28,577 nt of DNA from JAUIGE01 sp045106685 (GTDB lineage Bacteria > Bacteroidota > Bacteroidia > J057). This document shows, piece by piece, positions 16,455 to 24,419 of this stretch (the stretch's first letter is position 1; every line of letters starts with the position of its first letter). The stretch lies in the NCBI GenBank assembly GCA_045106685.1, contig JBGCFB010000228.1, positions 1-28,577 on the forward strand, written 5' to 3'. The position numbers and the translations under genes are program-made. The notes beneath the pieces are model-generated. The model saw only the letters and a program-made list of their open reading frames with translations, was not told the DNA's origin and made no database searches.

Positions 16455-16814
16455 AACAAATCGTTGTTTGGAAATAATTGAATGCTTCCGTTCAGACATA
16501 GGTATCCTGTCTTCCTTGTGGGAAGTATTGGTAGTGGGTAGCCTGTACCTGTATGGAATGCGTATTAAAGTTGGTAGTTATAAAGAACTGGAGATCGTTT
16601 CATTTCGTTGACAATACAAGTCTACGGCGATGCTCAAGTTTCCCCAATTACACTTTGTCTTCCTTTTAGCAACTGAGTATCCGGAATACACATTGCTTGC
16701 AAGCGTCGTTTAGGCTCGTTTTTAATCAAAATCGCCGATTAAAGCCGCTAAACGCACTTACATCTACTCTCCAAAATACATTTTCGACTTGCTTTTTGAA
16801 CTGATAAAAACAAT
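16455..16814. other. Intergenic region upstream of the large T9SS gene
   Basis: 360 bp without a supportable gene. It contains a perfect GCTTGCAAGC palindrome (16695-16704) and a bulged inverted repeat (CGTTTAG at 16707 with CTAAACG at 16748; TTTAATC at 16721 with GATTAAA at 16737). A near-match to the -7 box on the minus strand (TAGACTTG, 16617-16624) may be the T9SS gene promoter, leaving a 5' leader of about 150 bases. Confidence 0.4.
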
Positions 16815-16850
16815 AAAACCGCCACCGATGAGTCCATCGGTGGCGGTTTT
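16815..16850 (-). terminator. Strong Rho-independent terminator of the lipoprotein gene
   Basis: Perfect 16-bp stem (AAAACCGCCACCGATG and its complement) around the loop AGTC. The A/T ends supply U-tracts in both directions; the lipoprotein stop is 37 bp upstream on the minus strand. Confidence 0.85.
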
Positions 16851-16886
16851 AAACAAAAAACTTGCGAAAAATAAGAAAGAGGTAGA

Positions 16887-17426
16887 CTACTCCACAATCA
16901 CAATCTCAGGGTTTTCTTGCATGTCATATTCAGGTAATTCCTGATCGTTGAGGAAATAGCGGATGCTTTCCCACTTTGTGTTACAGTTGTCAGTAGCAAG
17001 CCAAAACTGCACAGTGAGCTTGTCGGTACCGAATGTGTCCTTCTTGATGTAATAATCGTGGCTGATAAGCTTAGAGAATGTCGTCAGCAAAGGCTTGTTT
17101 GAAACAGAGTCTATATAGCGCTCTGTATAATTAAATGGTCCGAATGTGCCTTCGGCATTGGTGCCAGGACGCAAGCGATCATCAAAGCCTCCGTTGGTGC
17201 GCTCACCGCCGGTGTAGTCGATCGTTACCTGTAAGTTGGCAGGGTTATAAATTTCCTGAACGTAGTTACGTCCATCTTGAGTTTGGTATTCTACTGTAAA
17301 GGTCTGGGTGCCGAGCATAACATCAGGCAAGTCTTGTATGCAGTCATCATTCTGACAGCTTGATAAGGCGCTGCCCATTACAACGAAAACAGATACTAAA
17401 ATCCAGGGATTGATATAGCGGTTCAT
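16887..17426 (-). CDS. Hypothetical lipoprotein, unknown function
   Basis: A 179-residue protein with a lipoprotein signal peptide: hydrophobic stretch WILVSVFVVMG then the lipobox LSSC, so it should be lipidated on Cys24 and sit in the outer membrane. The residues after the cysteine (QNDD) resemble the acidic lipoprotein export signal described in Capnocytophaga, which sends lipoproteins to the cell surface. The mature part has beta-strand character (TFTVEYQTQDGRNYVQEIY, LTVQFWLATDNC) and a cysteine pair that could form a disulphide. No family is recognised. Single gene with its own terminator, divergent from the M16 peptidase. Confidence 0.75.
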   Translation of the reverse strand: MNRYINPWILVSVFVVMGSALSSCQNDDCIQDLPDVMLGTQTFTVEYQTQDGRNYVQEIYNPANLQVTIDYTGGERTNGGFDDRLRPGTNAEGTFGPFNYTERYIDSVSNKPLLTTFSKLISHDYYIKKDTFGTDKLTVQFWLATDNCNTKWESIRYFLNDQELPEYDMQENPEIVIVE

Positions 17427-17446
17427 ATTGAAACTGATTTTGGGGA

Positions 17447-17454
17447 TAAAGATA
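17447..17454 (-). promoter_or_regulatory. Probable -7 box (TATCTTTA) for the lipoprotein gene
   Basis: Seven of eight positions match TAnnTTTG on the minus strand, 20 bp before the ATG. A CAAA (TTTG on the minus strand) lies at 17479-17482, slightly far for a -33 box. Confidence 0.4.
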
Positions 17455-17555
17455 GCAACAAATCCGGGCGAATTTTACCAAATTGCGCAACAAAGCAAAA
17501 GGAGACCCCGTTTTGAGGCTCCAATCAAGAACGTATTTCTGCTGAGGAAAGTGTA

Positions 17556-18833
17556 ATGGCCAAGAAGCGCAAAGGAACTGCGGAACAAACCGCTCAAACA
17601 TATCAGAAGATTAACCTGATCGAACTCCCCAATGGTATCCGGGTACTACATTTGTACATCCCTTATACCCGGGCAGCGCACTGTGCCTATGTTTTTGATG
17701 CGGGAAGCAGGGACGACCCTGATGATCGTGAAGGACTTGCTCACTTTCTGGAGCACATGATATTTAAGGGAACCGAAAGAAGAAAAACCTTCCACGTCCT
17801 TAATTATCTGGAATCAGTAGGTGGGGAAATCAATGCTTACACGACTAAAGAGAAGACCTGTATATATGCCTCGCTTGCAGCGGAGCATGCTGAGCGCGCC
17901 GTCGACCTCCTTACCGATATCGCTTTCCATGCTACTTTTCCCGAAAAAGAAATCGTCAAAGAGCGCCAGGTAATCTCCGAAGAAATCGACTTGTATCGAG
18001 ACGCGCCCGACGAGGCGATCTTTGAAGACTTCGATGTGCAGCTCTTTCCTGATCATCCACTTGGAGCCCCTATTCTTGGATCCAAGGATAGCATCTCCAA
18101 TATCGGCCAAGATGACCTGAACCAGTATGTCGGCAGCCGATTTACACAGGGTAAAGTGATGTTTGCGATTGCGGGCAATGTGACCGAAAAGCAGATGACG
18201 CGCTTAGTCGATAAGTACATTCGCCCTCAGGAACTGCCTAGCGGAAGCTTGGTCCGCAACAAGCCCGGCCTCTACAAACCCAGTATTATAGAGTCAACGA
18301 TCCCTGGCCAGCAAGCACATGAACTCATGGGTGGACGGGCTTTCCATATGCGGCATGAGCAGTATCATGCTTTTCTTTTGCTGATCAATATGCTGGGGGG
18401 ACCCGCGATGAACTCCAGGCTTAATTTGAATATTCGTGAAAAATTTGGCCTAACATATTCTATCAACTCCTTTTATGCGCCCTATCTCGATAGTGGTATT
18501 TGGGGAGTGTACTATGCCTGCGAGCAGAAGAATTTGAAGCGAGTACGTCGCTTAGTCGATAAGGAACTGAATCGTCTTGTCGATAAGCCCTTAGGTAGTT
18601 TACAACTCCATCAAGTAAAAAAACAACTGATAGGCCAGTTGATTTTATCTCACGAGAACCCACTCAATCAACTTCTTTCGGCTTCGAAGGACTTGCTTGA
18701 TTTTGGTGTTTTTCAAAATTTCCATGATCAACTCGGCAAATTGGAACAAGTCACCGTTGCCCAAATTCAGGAAGCAGCTCGCCTGATATTTGATCAGGAC
18801 ATTCGCTCACGGAATACATATCTGCCTGATTGA
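17556..18833 (+). CDS. M16 family zinc metallopeptidase
   Basis: Pitrilysin/processing-peptidase-like clan protease. Seen: the inverted zinc motif HFLEH (His63, Glu66, His67) with a third ligand Glu143, exactly 76 residues after His67, in VISEEIDLYRD, so the active site is complete. A second M16 half follows, with GGPAMNSRLNLNIREK and the R/Y region FGLTYSINSFY used to close the chamber. At 425 residues it is one bilobal unit, the size of a single-chain family B member or a homodimer. No signal peptide at MAKKRKGTAEQ, so it is predicted cytosolic. Followed by a LysM transglycosylase with an inverted repeat between, so a shared transcript is uncertain. The natural substrate is unknown. Confidence 0.92.
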   Translation: MAKKRKGTAEQTAQTYQKINLIELPNGIRVLHLYIPYTRAAHCAYVFDAGSRDDPDDREGLAHFLEHMIFKGTERRKTFHVLNYLESVGGEINAYTTKEKTCIYASLAAEHAERAVDLLTDIAFHATFPEKEIVKERQVISEEIDLYRDAPDEAIFEDFDVQLFPDHPLGAPILGSKDSISNIGQDDLNQYVGSRFTQGKVMFAIAGNVTEKQMTRLVDKYIRPQELPSGSLVRNKPGLYKPSIIESTIPGQQAHELMGGRAFHMRHEQYHAFLLLINMLGGPAMNSRLNLNIREKFGLTYSINSFYAPYLDSGIWGVYYACEQKNLKRVRRLVDKELNRLVDKPLGSLQLHQVKKQLIGQLILSHENPLNQLLSASKDLLDFGVFQNFHDQLGKLEQVTVAQIQEAARLIFDQDIRSRNTYLPD

Positions 18834-18838
18834 TTGCT

Positions 18839-18889
18839 GGCTATTAGCGGTTTGCTTTTGGCTTTATCTCAGGCCAAAAGCTAATAGCC
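18839..18889. repeat. Bulged inverted repeat of 'GCTAATAGCC' words
   Basis: GGCTATTA and GCTTTTGGC on the left, separated by a 7-base bulge, pair with GCCAAAAGC and TAATAGCC on the right; a further degenerate copy (AATCGCTAACAGC) follows. It may terminate the M16 transcript, though no T-run follows directly. Confidence 0.55.
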
Positions 18890-18923
18890 AATCGCTAACA
18901 GCTCAAGTATTGACCACTTTTTT

Positions 18924-18931
18924 TACCTTTG
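18924..18931 (+). promoter_or_regulatory. Bacteroidota -7 box (TACCTTTG) for the transglycosylase
   Basis: Exact TAnnTTTG match, 27 bp before the ATG at 18958. It rules out a start at 18790, which would run through the inverted repeat and the promoter. Confidence 0.6.
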
Positions 18932-18957
18932 TCCAAAGCCCCGAAATAAATACGATC

Positions 18958-20676
18958 ATGAAACAGTGCGTCATTTTTCTGCTTGCCATGTGGGTATACA
19001 TGCTCCCGGCCCAGCAGATTCCTGCAGAAGTAACCTACTGCGGCATCAAACTAAAACTCACAGCCGAAGCTCAGGCAAATCTGGCGACCTATGTCGCTGG
19101 GATTTACGAAAGCCCTCGCTACTACAATGCGATGGTAGAACGTGCCTATACCTATATGCCTTTTATAGAAGAGGCACTTCGCGAGCAGAAAGCTCCACTC
19201 GACCTTAAGTATCTTGCGATTCAGGAAAGCTCACTGAAAGGTGACGCAGTCTCATCCTCCAATGCCGTAGGCTACTGGCAGTTTAAGGAACCTGTAGCAA
19301 AGGACTTTGACTTGCAGGTAACTCGCCAGATCGACGAGCGCCGTCATATCTTTCGCTCATCGCAGGCAGCAGGTATGTATCTGAAAAAAGCCAATGAGGA
19401 CTTTGATAACTATGTATATGCCGTTATCGCCTATTATGAAGGGATGACTGGTGCAGTACAGTATACAAATCCTGAATTTTATGGAAAGCGTGAGATGATC
19501 GTTGACGAAAATCTGCATTGGTATGTGATGAAAGCAATCGCACACAAGATCGCCTATGAGCAGGCGCTCAATATGGAACATACACCCAAAATTTGGTTGG
19601 AGCCAGCGATCGTGGAACGCGGATCATCACTTGCAGACCTCAGCAACAAGCATGGAGTAGAGGCTGGCCTTATCCTGGAATACAATCCATGGATTCTTGA
19701 CGAGCGTCGTCTGCCAAGTATGACCTATTATATCCCGCGCTTCGACGCGCCTTATCCGGGCCATACGACTGATCCACTTAGCACTCCTGCTCCTCCTGTT
19801 GCAAATAATAGCGGTGGCGGAAGTCTGCCTCCAGGAACAGTGTTAGATTCTGTTAATACGCCTGAAGCAAGTGTGACACCAAGGCCACGGCCAGTGGTGA
19901 ATTATAGTGGTACAGCCGGACCTCCTGCCCAGCCAGTAGAGGCTCGACCAGATAATAACTATGCGAAATTTAAGCTAACCCGAGATCTTCATTATGGCGC
20001 AGAGTACGTCATGGTAAAGCCTGGTGACTACCTGAATACGATAGCAGATCAAAATAACATCTCTTTATTAAAGCTTCTTTTTTACAACCAACTCAATGCT
20101 TCTCAAATGCCGGAGCCGGGTAAGATTCTGTATTTGAACAAAGCAAAAAAAGTACAATACCACATCGTCGAACCTTACGAAAACATTAGTGGAATAGCCG
20201 CACGTTATGGTAAGTCTGTGAAAAAGTTGCAAAAGTTGAATGGTATGGAGAAAAATGACCTTGTGATTTATGTAGGTCAAAAGCTTCATGTAAAAAAGAA
20301 AAAGACAAAAGGTGAGCGTCTGATTGTCTTACAAAAAGACCTGCCAGGTTCAGAGAACCCCAAGCCAGCTTCGAATGGAGGAAGTTCTCCTTTTTTAGAA
20401 GATGAAGAGGTGATCGAAAAACCGGTATCTGAAAACCCTACTCCTGTGACGCCTGTGGAAGAACCTACAGAGGACTTTGAAGGCCCAGCGACAGAATGGG
20501 TGGAACATACCGTTCAGCCGGGTGAAACGCTTTGGCGGATTTCGCAGGCATATGGTACCAAGGTAGAAATCATCAAGCTGGTCAATAAGCTTACTACTGA
20601 TTCGATCTCTCCGGGTACGACGCTTCGCATCCTCGCCAAGAAGGATAAACTTCAGGAAATGAATGGCGGTAGGTGA
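18958..20676 (+). CDS. LysM-containing membrane-bound lytic transglycosylase (MltD-like)
   Basis: Secreted peptidoglycan hydrolase that cleaves MurNAc-GlcNAc bonds non-hydrolytically. Seen: a signal peptide (MKQCVIFLLAMWVYMLPAQQ), then a GH23 SLT domain with catalytic Glu90 in AIQESSLKG followed by SNAVGYWQF. A proline-rich linker (about 270-340) follows the catalytic part, and three clear LysM domains come after (VKPGDYLNTIADQNN, VEPYENISGIAARYG, VQPGETLWRISQAYG), with a fourth degenerate copy before the linker (VERGSSLADLSNKHG). At 572 residues it has the MltD architecture. LysM repeats bind glycan GlcNAc and hold the enzyme on the wall. It probably works in wall turnover or daughter-cell separation. 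Confidence 0.93.
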   Translation: MKQCVIFLLAMWVYMLPAQQIPAEVTYCGIKLKLTAEAQANLATYVAGIYESPRYYNAMVERAYTYMPFIEEALREQKAPLDLKYLAIQESSLKGDAVSSSNAVGYWQFKEPVAKDFDLQVTRQIDERRHIFRSSQAAGMYLKKANEDFDNYVYAVIAYYEGMTGAVQYTNPEFYGKREMIVDENLHWYVMKAIAHKIAYEQALNMEHTPKIWLEPAIVERGSSLADLSNKHGVEAGLILEYNPWILDERRLPSMTYYIPRFDAPYPGHTTDPLSTPAPPVANNSGGGSLPPGTVLDSVNTPEASVTPRPRPVVNYSGTAGPPAQPVEARPDNNYAKFKLTRDLHYGAEYVMVKPGDYLNTIADQNNISLLKLLFYNQLNASQMPEPGKILYLNKAKKVQYHIVEPYENISGIAARYGKSVKKLQKLNGMEKNDLVIYVGQKLHVKKKKTKGERLIVLQKDLPGSENPKPASNGGSSPFLEDEEVIEKPVSENPTPVTPVEEPTEDFEGPATEWVEHTVQPGETLWRISQAYGTKVEIIKLVNKLTTDSISPGTTLRILAKKDKLQEMNGGR

Positions 20677-20847
20677 TTTGATGATTTGATAATGTGAGGA
20701 TTAGCTGATTTAAACAAGGTGTAAGTTTCTGGTTTTAAATGAGACTTATGCTGTTAATAGCGACTAATTTGATATACACCTATTTTGTTAAGCATCATCA
20801 AATCGGTTCATAATCAAATCAGCTAATCATTAGACCATCTCATCAAC
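20677..20847. repeat. Intergenic word-repeat of GATTTGATGATTT type
   Basis: 171 bp between the transglycosylase and YdbS-like genes, with no gene. Left side carries TTTGATGATTTGAT and GATTAGCTGATTTAA; right side carries the complements ATCATCAAATC and AAATCAGCTAATCATTAG. The arms share long words but are not collinear, so this is a shuffled rather than simple inverted repeat. Confidence 0.55.
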
Positions 20848-21477
20848 ATGAGTGAACCTTCTTTCCAAAATTTATCTGTAGATCCCGGAAGCCTACCTCA
20901 GGTTGCTGCCGCAGATTTCCACAAACTGGAACCGCGCTATCGGATCATCAGGCTAATAGGCGGACTGATATTTTGGTCGTTTGTGCTTGTGGGTTTAGGA
21001 ATAGGAAGTTGGTTCGCTCCAGCTCATTGGTGGAAGTCCATTGCATGGATTGTAGCTCCTGGTATCGCCCTTGCCACAACAGCGTACCGCTGGATGGCAT
21101 TTCCATATATGGAGTATGCACTCCGCGAGCGGGATATCATTTTTAAAACGGGTTGGCTGTGGAAAGCGAGTACCGCTATTCCATTTACGAGAATTCAGCA
21201 TGCAGAAGTCGATCAGGGCTTTTTCGAACGGATGTACGGACTGGCAACGCTCAATATCTTCACAGCTGGAGGAAGTAGTTCTGATCTCGCTATTCCTGGC
21301 CTTACGCAGGACCACGCTAACCGATTGCGTGATTTTATTCTGGGAAGAACTACTAGTGTCGTGAGCGAAGAAACCATTGATCATGTGGTCATGGATAATG
21401 AGATGATGGAAGGCAATGCGCTAGAAACAAATGATAAAGACGACATGAATAATGATCTAATGACACATGATCAATGA
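20848..21477 (+). CDS. bPH2-domain membrane protein, YdbS-like
   Basis: Membrane protein with two helices (about residues 34-58 and 65-82) followed by one bacterial PH domain (DUF304): YALRERDIIFKTGWLWKAST, then IPFTRIQHAEVDQGFFERMYGLATL and an Ala-Gly strand (IFTAGGSSSDLAIPG). This is the YdbS half of the YdbS/YdbT pair, which in Bacillus helps protect cells from the bacteriocin amylocyclicin. The C-terminal tail after about residue 170 is Met-, Asn- and Asp-rich and is encoded by repetitive DNA that recurs at the start of the next gene, so it may not be an original part of the protein. The next gene overlaps by 11 bp. Confidence 0.85.
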   Translation: MSEPSFQNLSVDPGSLPQVAAADFHKLEPRYRIIRLIGGLIFWSFVLVGLGIGSWFAPAHWWKSIAWIVAPGIALATTAYRWMAFPYMEYALRERDIIFKTGWLWKASTAIPFTRIQHAEVDQGFFERMYGLATLNIFTAGGSSSDLAIPGLTQDHANRLRDFILGRTTSVVSEETIDHVVMDNEMMEGNALETNDKDDMNNDLMTHDQ

Positions 21478-21507
21478 ATTCATGAATAATGATCGAATGA
21501 CAAATGA
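21444..21507 (+). repeat. Tandem 27-bp duplication across the ydbS/ydbT junction
   Basis: Copies begin at 21444 and 21481 (37-bp period). Each starts CATGAATAATGATC and continues with AATGACA; 25 of 27 positions are identical. One copy encodes the tail of the first protein (MNNDLMTHD), the other the head of the second (MNNDRMTND). Confidence 0.8.
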
Positions 21508-22996
21508 CGCTGAGGCTAACCCGTTTCCGGATGCTCGCCGGCAGTCGCCTGCTGCCTTGATCTTTTTTGCGATCAAGGTCATCACAGGGATGGTTCGTCA
21601 ATGGTGGCCGCTGCTTATCCTGATCGTAGCGGGCAATGGGTCTGGCAGGAAAATATGGATGGCCCTGGGCCTTGCGGCCCTAAGTGCAATCCTCATTATT
21701 CGATCTGTAATCAGCTATTTCAAATTTACATTTCACTTAAGCGGTGATGCGCTCGAAGTAGCACGCGGAGTCCTCGGTAGACAAAAAATCAGCTTGCCAT
21801 TTGATCGAATCCAAGCCGTAAATTTTGAGCAAGACCTGATCCACCAAGTACTGAATGTCGTCAAAGTAAAAATAGATACAGCAGGCTCAAGCAAAGACGA
21901 AGTAAGCCTTGCGGCCCTTACACGCGCTGATGCAGAAGCGCTAAGAGACTACGTTTTTGCCAATAAAAAAGACCCCATAAGTTCCGAAACCGAAACCACG
22001 GATGAGGAAGCGCCAATGTTCAACACTCCCTGGCTTTCGCTCTCTGTTAAGGATTTGCTTAAAGTAGGTTTGGGACAAAACCACATTCGGACAGCGCTTA
22101 TTATTATTGGTTTTTTCTTTTCCATAGCCAATCGCCTCGAAGATGCAATCGGCTGGAACGCAGAGGATACCTATTATACGATTGTTGGTGCCGAGACGGA
22201 TAGCTGGATCAATATGGCCCTGATCGCCTTGTCGTTTTTTCTTGTCGTGAGCATCGCTTTCTCTATGGGCCGGACGGTATTGCGCTACTTCGGCTTGCGC
22301 CTTTGGCGCACAGCAAGAGGATACCGCCTTACCGCTGGACTCCTCCAGCGTCGCGAACAACAAGTAATCTTCCCTAAGGTGCAGCTTGCACGTGGAAAGC
22401 GAACCATACTTGAGCGCCTTTTGAAACAACACACATTTACCCTCAAGCAAGCCAGTAGTAAGTCTACCGGCGGAGGGAATTTTGTCGTACCTGGTCTATC
22501 GAGTGAGCATGTAAGCAAATTGCTAAAGCCTATTTTTGGAGATGCCCTTGCTGCTGATTCAGATAAGCTTGTGATAAGTCCTTTGTATCGCTGGCGCCTA
22601 ATTCTGCGGACAGGGGTATTACCCGCTGCTGTTTTGGCGATTGCAGGATATTTTACTCAAAACTGGGAACTCATCCCGCTGGCTGCTTTTTGGTTGGCTA
22701 TTCGCTTTTGGTGGAGCTTTCGCTTTTGCAGCACCTTCAATATCAGCCTCAATAATGAAATACTTGCGGTAGAGCGCGGTGTTTTCACACGAAGCAGGGA
22801 TGTATTGGCATATTATAAAATACAAGCAGTCACGCTTCGCCAGAGCCCATATCAACGTAGGAAGCAACTTGGCTCGCTCACGCTTCATACTGCTGGTGGA
22901 GATTTGCAGATGCCATTTTTGCCACTTGCACATGCTGTGGCACTTGAGGACTATTTCTTATATGTGGTAGAGTCCGATCAGCGGCCGTGGATGTAG
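21467..22996 (+). CDS. bPH2-domain membrane protein with three PH modules, YdbT-like
   Basis: Polytopic membrane protein with three bacterial PH domains, each after a pair of hydrophobic helices: domain 1 (EVARGVLGRQKISLPFDRIQ, then VKIDTAGSSKDE), domain 2 (LTAGLLQRREQQVIFPKVQ, then FTLKQASSKSTGGG), and domain 3 (AVERGVFTRSRDVLAYYKIQ, then LTLHTAGGDLQMP). The 509-residue length and architecture match YdbT. Start taken at ATG 21467, overlapping the upstream stop; ATG at 21482, 5 bp after that stop, is equally possible and would remove five residues of duplicated sequence. It likely functions with the YdbS-like partner in the cytoplasmic membrane; a bacteriocin or stress-tolerance role is inferred from Bacillus only. 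Confidence 0.85.
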   Translation: MINEFMNNDRMTNDAEANPFPDARRQSPAALIFFAIKVITGMVRQWWPLLILIVAGNGSGRKIWMALGLAALSAILIIRSVISYFKFTFHLSGDALEVARGVLGRQKISLPFDRIQAVNFEQDLIHQVLNVVKVKIDTAGSSKDEVSLAALTRADAEALRDYVFANKKDPISSETETTDEEAPMFNTPWLSLSVKDLLKVGLGQNHIRTALIIIGFFFSIANRLEDAIGWNAEDTYYTIVGAETDSWINMALIALSFFLVVSIAFSMGRTVLRYFGLRLWRTARGYRLTAGLLQRREQQVIFPKVQLARGKRTILERLLKQHTFTLKQASSKSTGGGNFVVPGLSSEHVSKLLKPIFGDALAADSDKLVISPLYRWRLILRTGVLPAAVLAIAGYFTQNWELIPLAAFWLAIRFWWSFRFCSTFNISLNNEILAVERGVFTRSRDVLAYYKIQAVTLRQSPYQRRKQLGSLTLHTAGGDLQMPFLPLAHAVALEDYFLYVVESDQRPWM

Positions 22997-23136
22997 TCGC
23001 TTTCGTTAAGGTTTTGTTAATGTTGCCAGCCAAGCATTACACGCTGACTATTATAAATAGAGGGATTAGCGGCGATAAGACAAGAATACATATAAAGATG
23101 ACTTTCGGCATTCCGTATAGTCAAAAGAAAAAATTG

Positions 23137-23144
23137 TACTTTTG
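23137..23144 (+). promoter_or_regulatory. Bacteroidota -7 box (TACTTTTG) for the ompH pair
   Basis: Exact TAnnTTTG match, 65 bp before the ATG at 23209. It excludes a start at 22987, which lies upstream of the promoter. The sequence 22997-23136 shows no other feature. Confidence 0.6.
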
Positions 23145-23208
23145 CGCCACCTATGGCGTTGGGTCAATGTTTACATCGCCATTTTACCATAATAAACTGT
23201 TTCAACCA

Positions 23209-23751
23209 ATGAAAATCCGCAATCTGCTCGCTGTAGGGCTACTGTTGTTGAGCCTGATAGGCTCTGCGATGGCGCAAAACGGCGACAAGGTAGGGTTTGT
23301 CAATCTGAATGCGGTCCTAAGCCGTATGCCAGAGTACAATGCCGTACTAAAAAGCCTCCAAATCAGGGAGAAAAAGTATGCCGAGCGACTTCAAGTCGAA
23401 AAGCAATACCTTGATACAAAAGTTCAAGACTATGTAGAGGCGAAGCAAAATGGCGCTACAGAAGCCGATCTGAAAACTCGGGAAAACGAATTGTTGCGCT
23501 TGGAAAAAGAAGTGAAAGCATCTGCCGCAAAAGCTGACGAACAGCTTGCGAGGAAGCAAATGGAACTCATAAAGCCTGTAATGGATAAACTCCAGGCAAC
23601 GATTGATCAAATCGCTAAAGCTCAAGGTTACACCTATGTGCTTAACTCCGTAGACGGCGCTGCTGTATCAATCGTACTCAATGCTCCAGAAGATCACGAC
23701 CTGACCAAAGCAGTGATGGATGCGCTGGGCATCGACTATTCCAATAACTAA
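23209..23751 (+). CDS. OmpH/Skp family periplasmic chaperone, copy 1
   Basis: Periplasmic holdase of the Skp/OmpH family that carries unfolded outer-membrane proteins to the BAM complex. Signal peptide MKIRNLLAVGLLLLSLIGSAMAQ. The mature protein opens with the family strand KVGFVNLNAVLSRMPEY, continues as a long charged coiled coil (about residues 45-125), and returns to a strand-rich body (YTYVLNSVDGAAVSIVLNAPE). The 180-residue length is typical. Start set by the signal peptide and the promoter box at 23137. It shares its ends closely with the next gene, so the two are a tandem duplication; only 25 bp separate them and they should be co-transcribed. Confidence 0.93.
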   Translation: MKIRNLLAVGLLLLSLIGSAMAQNGDKVGFVNLNAVLSRMPEYNAVLKSLQIREKKYAERLQVEKQYLDTKVQDYVEAKQNGATEADLKTRENELLRLEKEVKASAAKADEQLARKQMELIKPVMDKLQATIDQIAKAQGYTYVLNSVDGAAVSIVLNAPEDHDLTKAVMDALGIDYSNN

Positions 23752-23776
23752 TTCCAACCATTTCCAACCAAAGACA

Positions 23777-24331
23777 ATGAAAACTAAAATCATACTTCTC
23801 AGCTTCGTCATGCTGGCCGGTTTCGCATTCCGCGCCCAGGCCCAAGACAAAGTTGCGTACGCCAATATTCAGCTTATTCTCAACTACATGCCTGAAACCA
23901 AGTCTATGGCTCAAACCATACAGACTACAAAACAGATGTATGAGAAAAAACTAGAGCCTCGTTACAAGATCTATCAGCAAAAACGCATTGAACTCGAAGA
24001 GTGGGCACAGGCAAATCCGAACGCTACTCAGGAGCAGGCTCAGCCTAAAATCGATGAGCTTCAACGCCTTGAGAAAGAGATTCAGCAAGAAAGTGCAAAG
24101 GCAGAACAAGCGCTTGCCAAGAAGCAGCAGGACTTGATGGAGCCTATCACTGAGAAGCTTCAGAATGCTGTAAAAGCGATAGCGAATGAGGAAGGGTATA
24201 CCGTTGTACTTAATACCCAGGACGGTTCTGGCGTATCGATTGTACTTTATGGCCCGGAAGATCGTGACCTTACCATCAAGATCATGAAGAAACTCGGTAT
24301 TAAGGTTCCTGAAGGTTCTGACGGGAAATAA
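23777..24331 (+). CDS. OmpH/Skp family periplasmic chaperone, copy 2
   Basis: Paralogue of the gene before it: signal peptide MKTKIILLSFVMLAGFAFRAQAQ, strand KVAYANIQLILNYMPET, a coiled coil rich in Gln, Glu and Lys, and a closing body VVLNTQDGSGVSIVLYGPE that parallels copy 1 almost residue by residue. It is 184 residues long, with more Gln in the coil than copy 1. Start taken at MKTK (23777), 25 bp after the preceding stop; an in-frame ATG at 23720 would overlap copy 1 and spoil the signal peptide. In many Bacteroidota such pairs follow bamA; here no bamA is present. Ends at a strong terminator. Confidence 0.93.
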   Translation: MKTKIILLSFVMLAGFAFRAQAQDKVAYANIQLILNYMPETKSMAQTIQTTKQMYEKKLEPRYKIYQQKRIELEEWAQANPNATQEQAQPKIDELQRLEKEIQQESAKAEQALAKKQQDLMEPITEKLQNAVKAIANEEGYTVVLNTQDGSGVSIVLYGPEDRDLTIKIMKKLGIKVPEGSDGK

Positions 24332-24355
24332 ATAGCCGATTCTTTTCTATATAAA

Positions 24356-24389
24356 AAACGTCTTCCGCTTATCCGGAGGGCGTTTTTTT
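24356..24389 (+). terminator. Rho-independent terminator after the ompH pair
   Basis: 12-bp stem AAACGTCTTCCG with CGGAGGGCGTTT (two G-T pairs), 6-base loop, then a run of seven T (24383-24389). Confidence 0.85.
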
Positions 24390-24419
24390 CGTACTGTTGT
24401 TTTATAAACCTCTTCACCC

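Noticed and set aside
18790..18957. Longer start of the LysM transglycosylase
   Set aside because: It overlaps the M16 gene end, an inverted repeat and the TACCTTTG box, and hides a clear signal peptide at 18958.
21941..22450. 169-codon minus-strand open frame inside the YdbT-like gene
   Set aside because: Antisense to three intact PH domains; composition is typical of a shadow frame.
22987..23208. Longer start of the first OmpH gene
   Set aside because: The TACTTTTG promoter box at 23137 lies inside it and the signal peptide begins at 23209.
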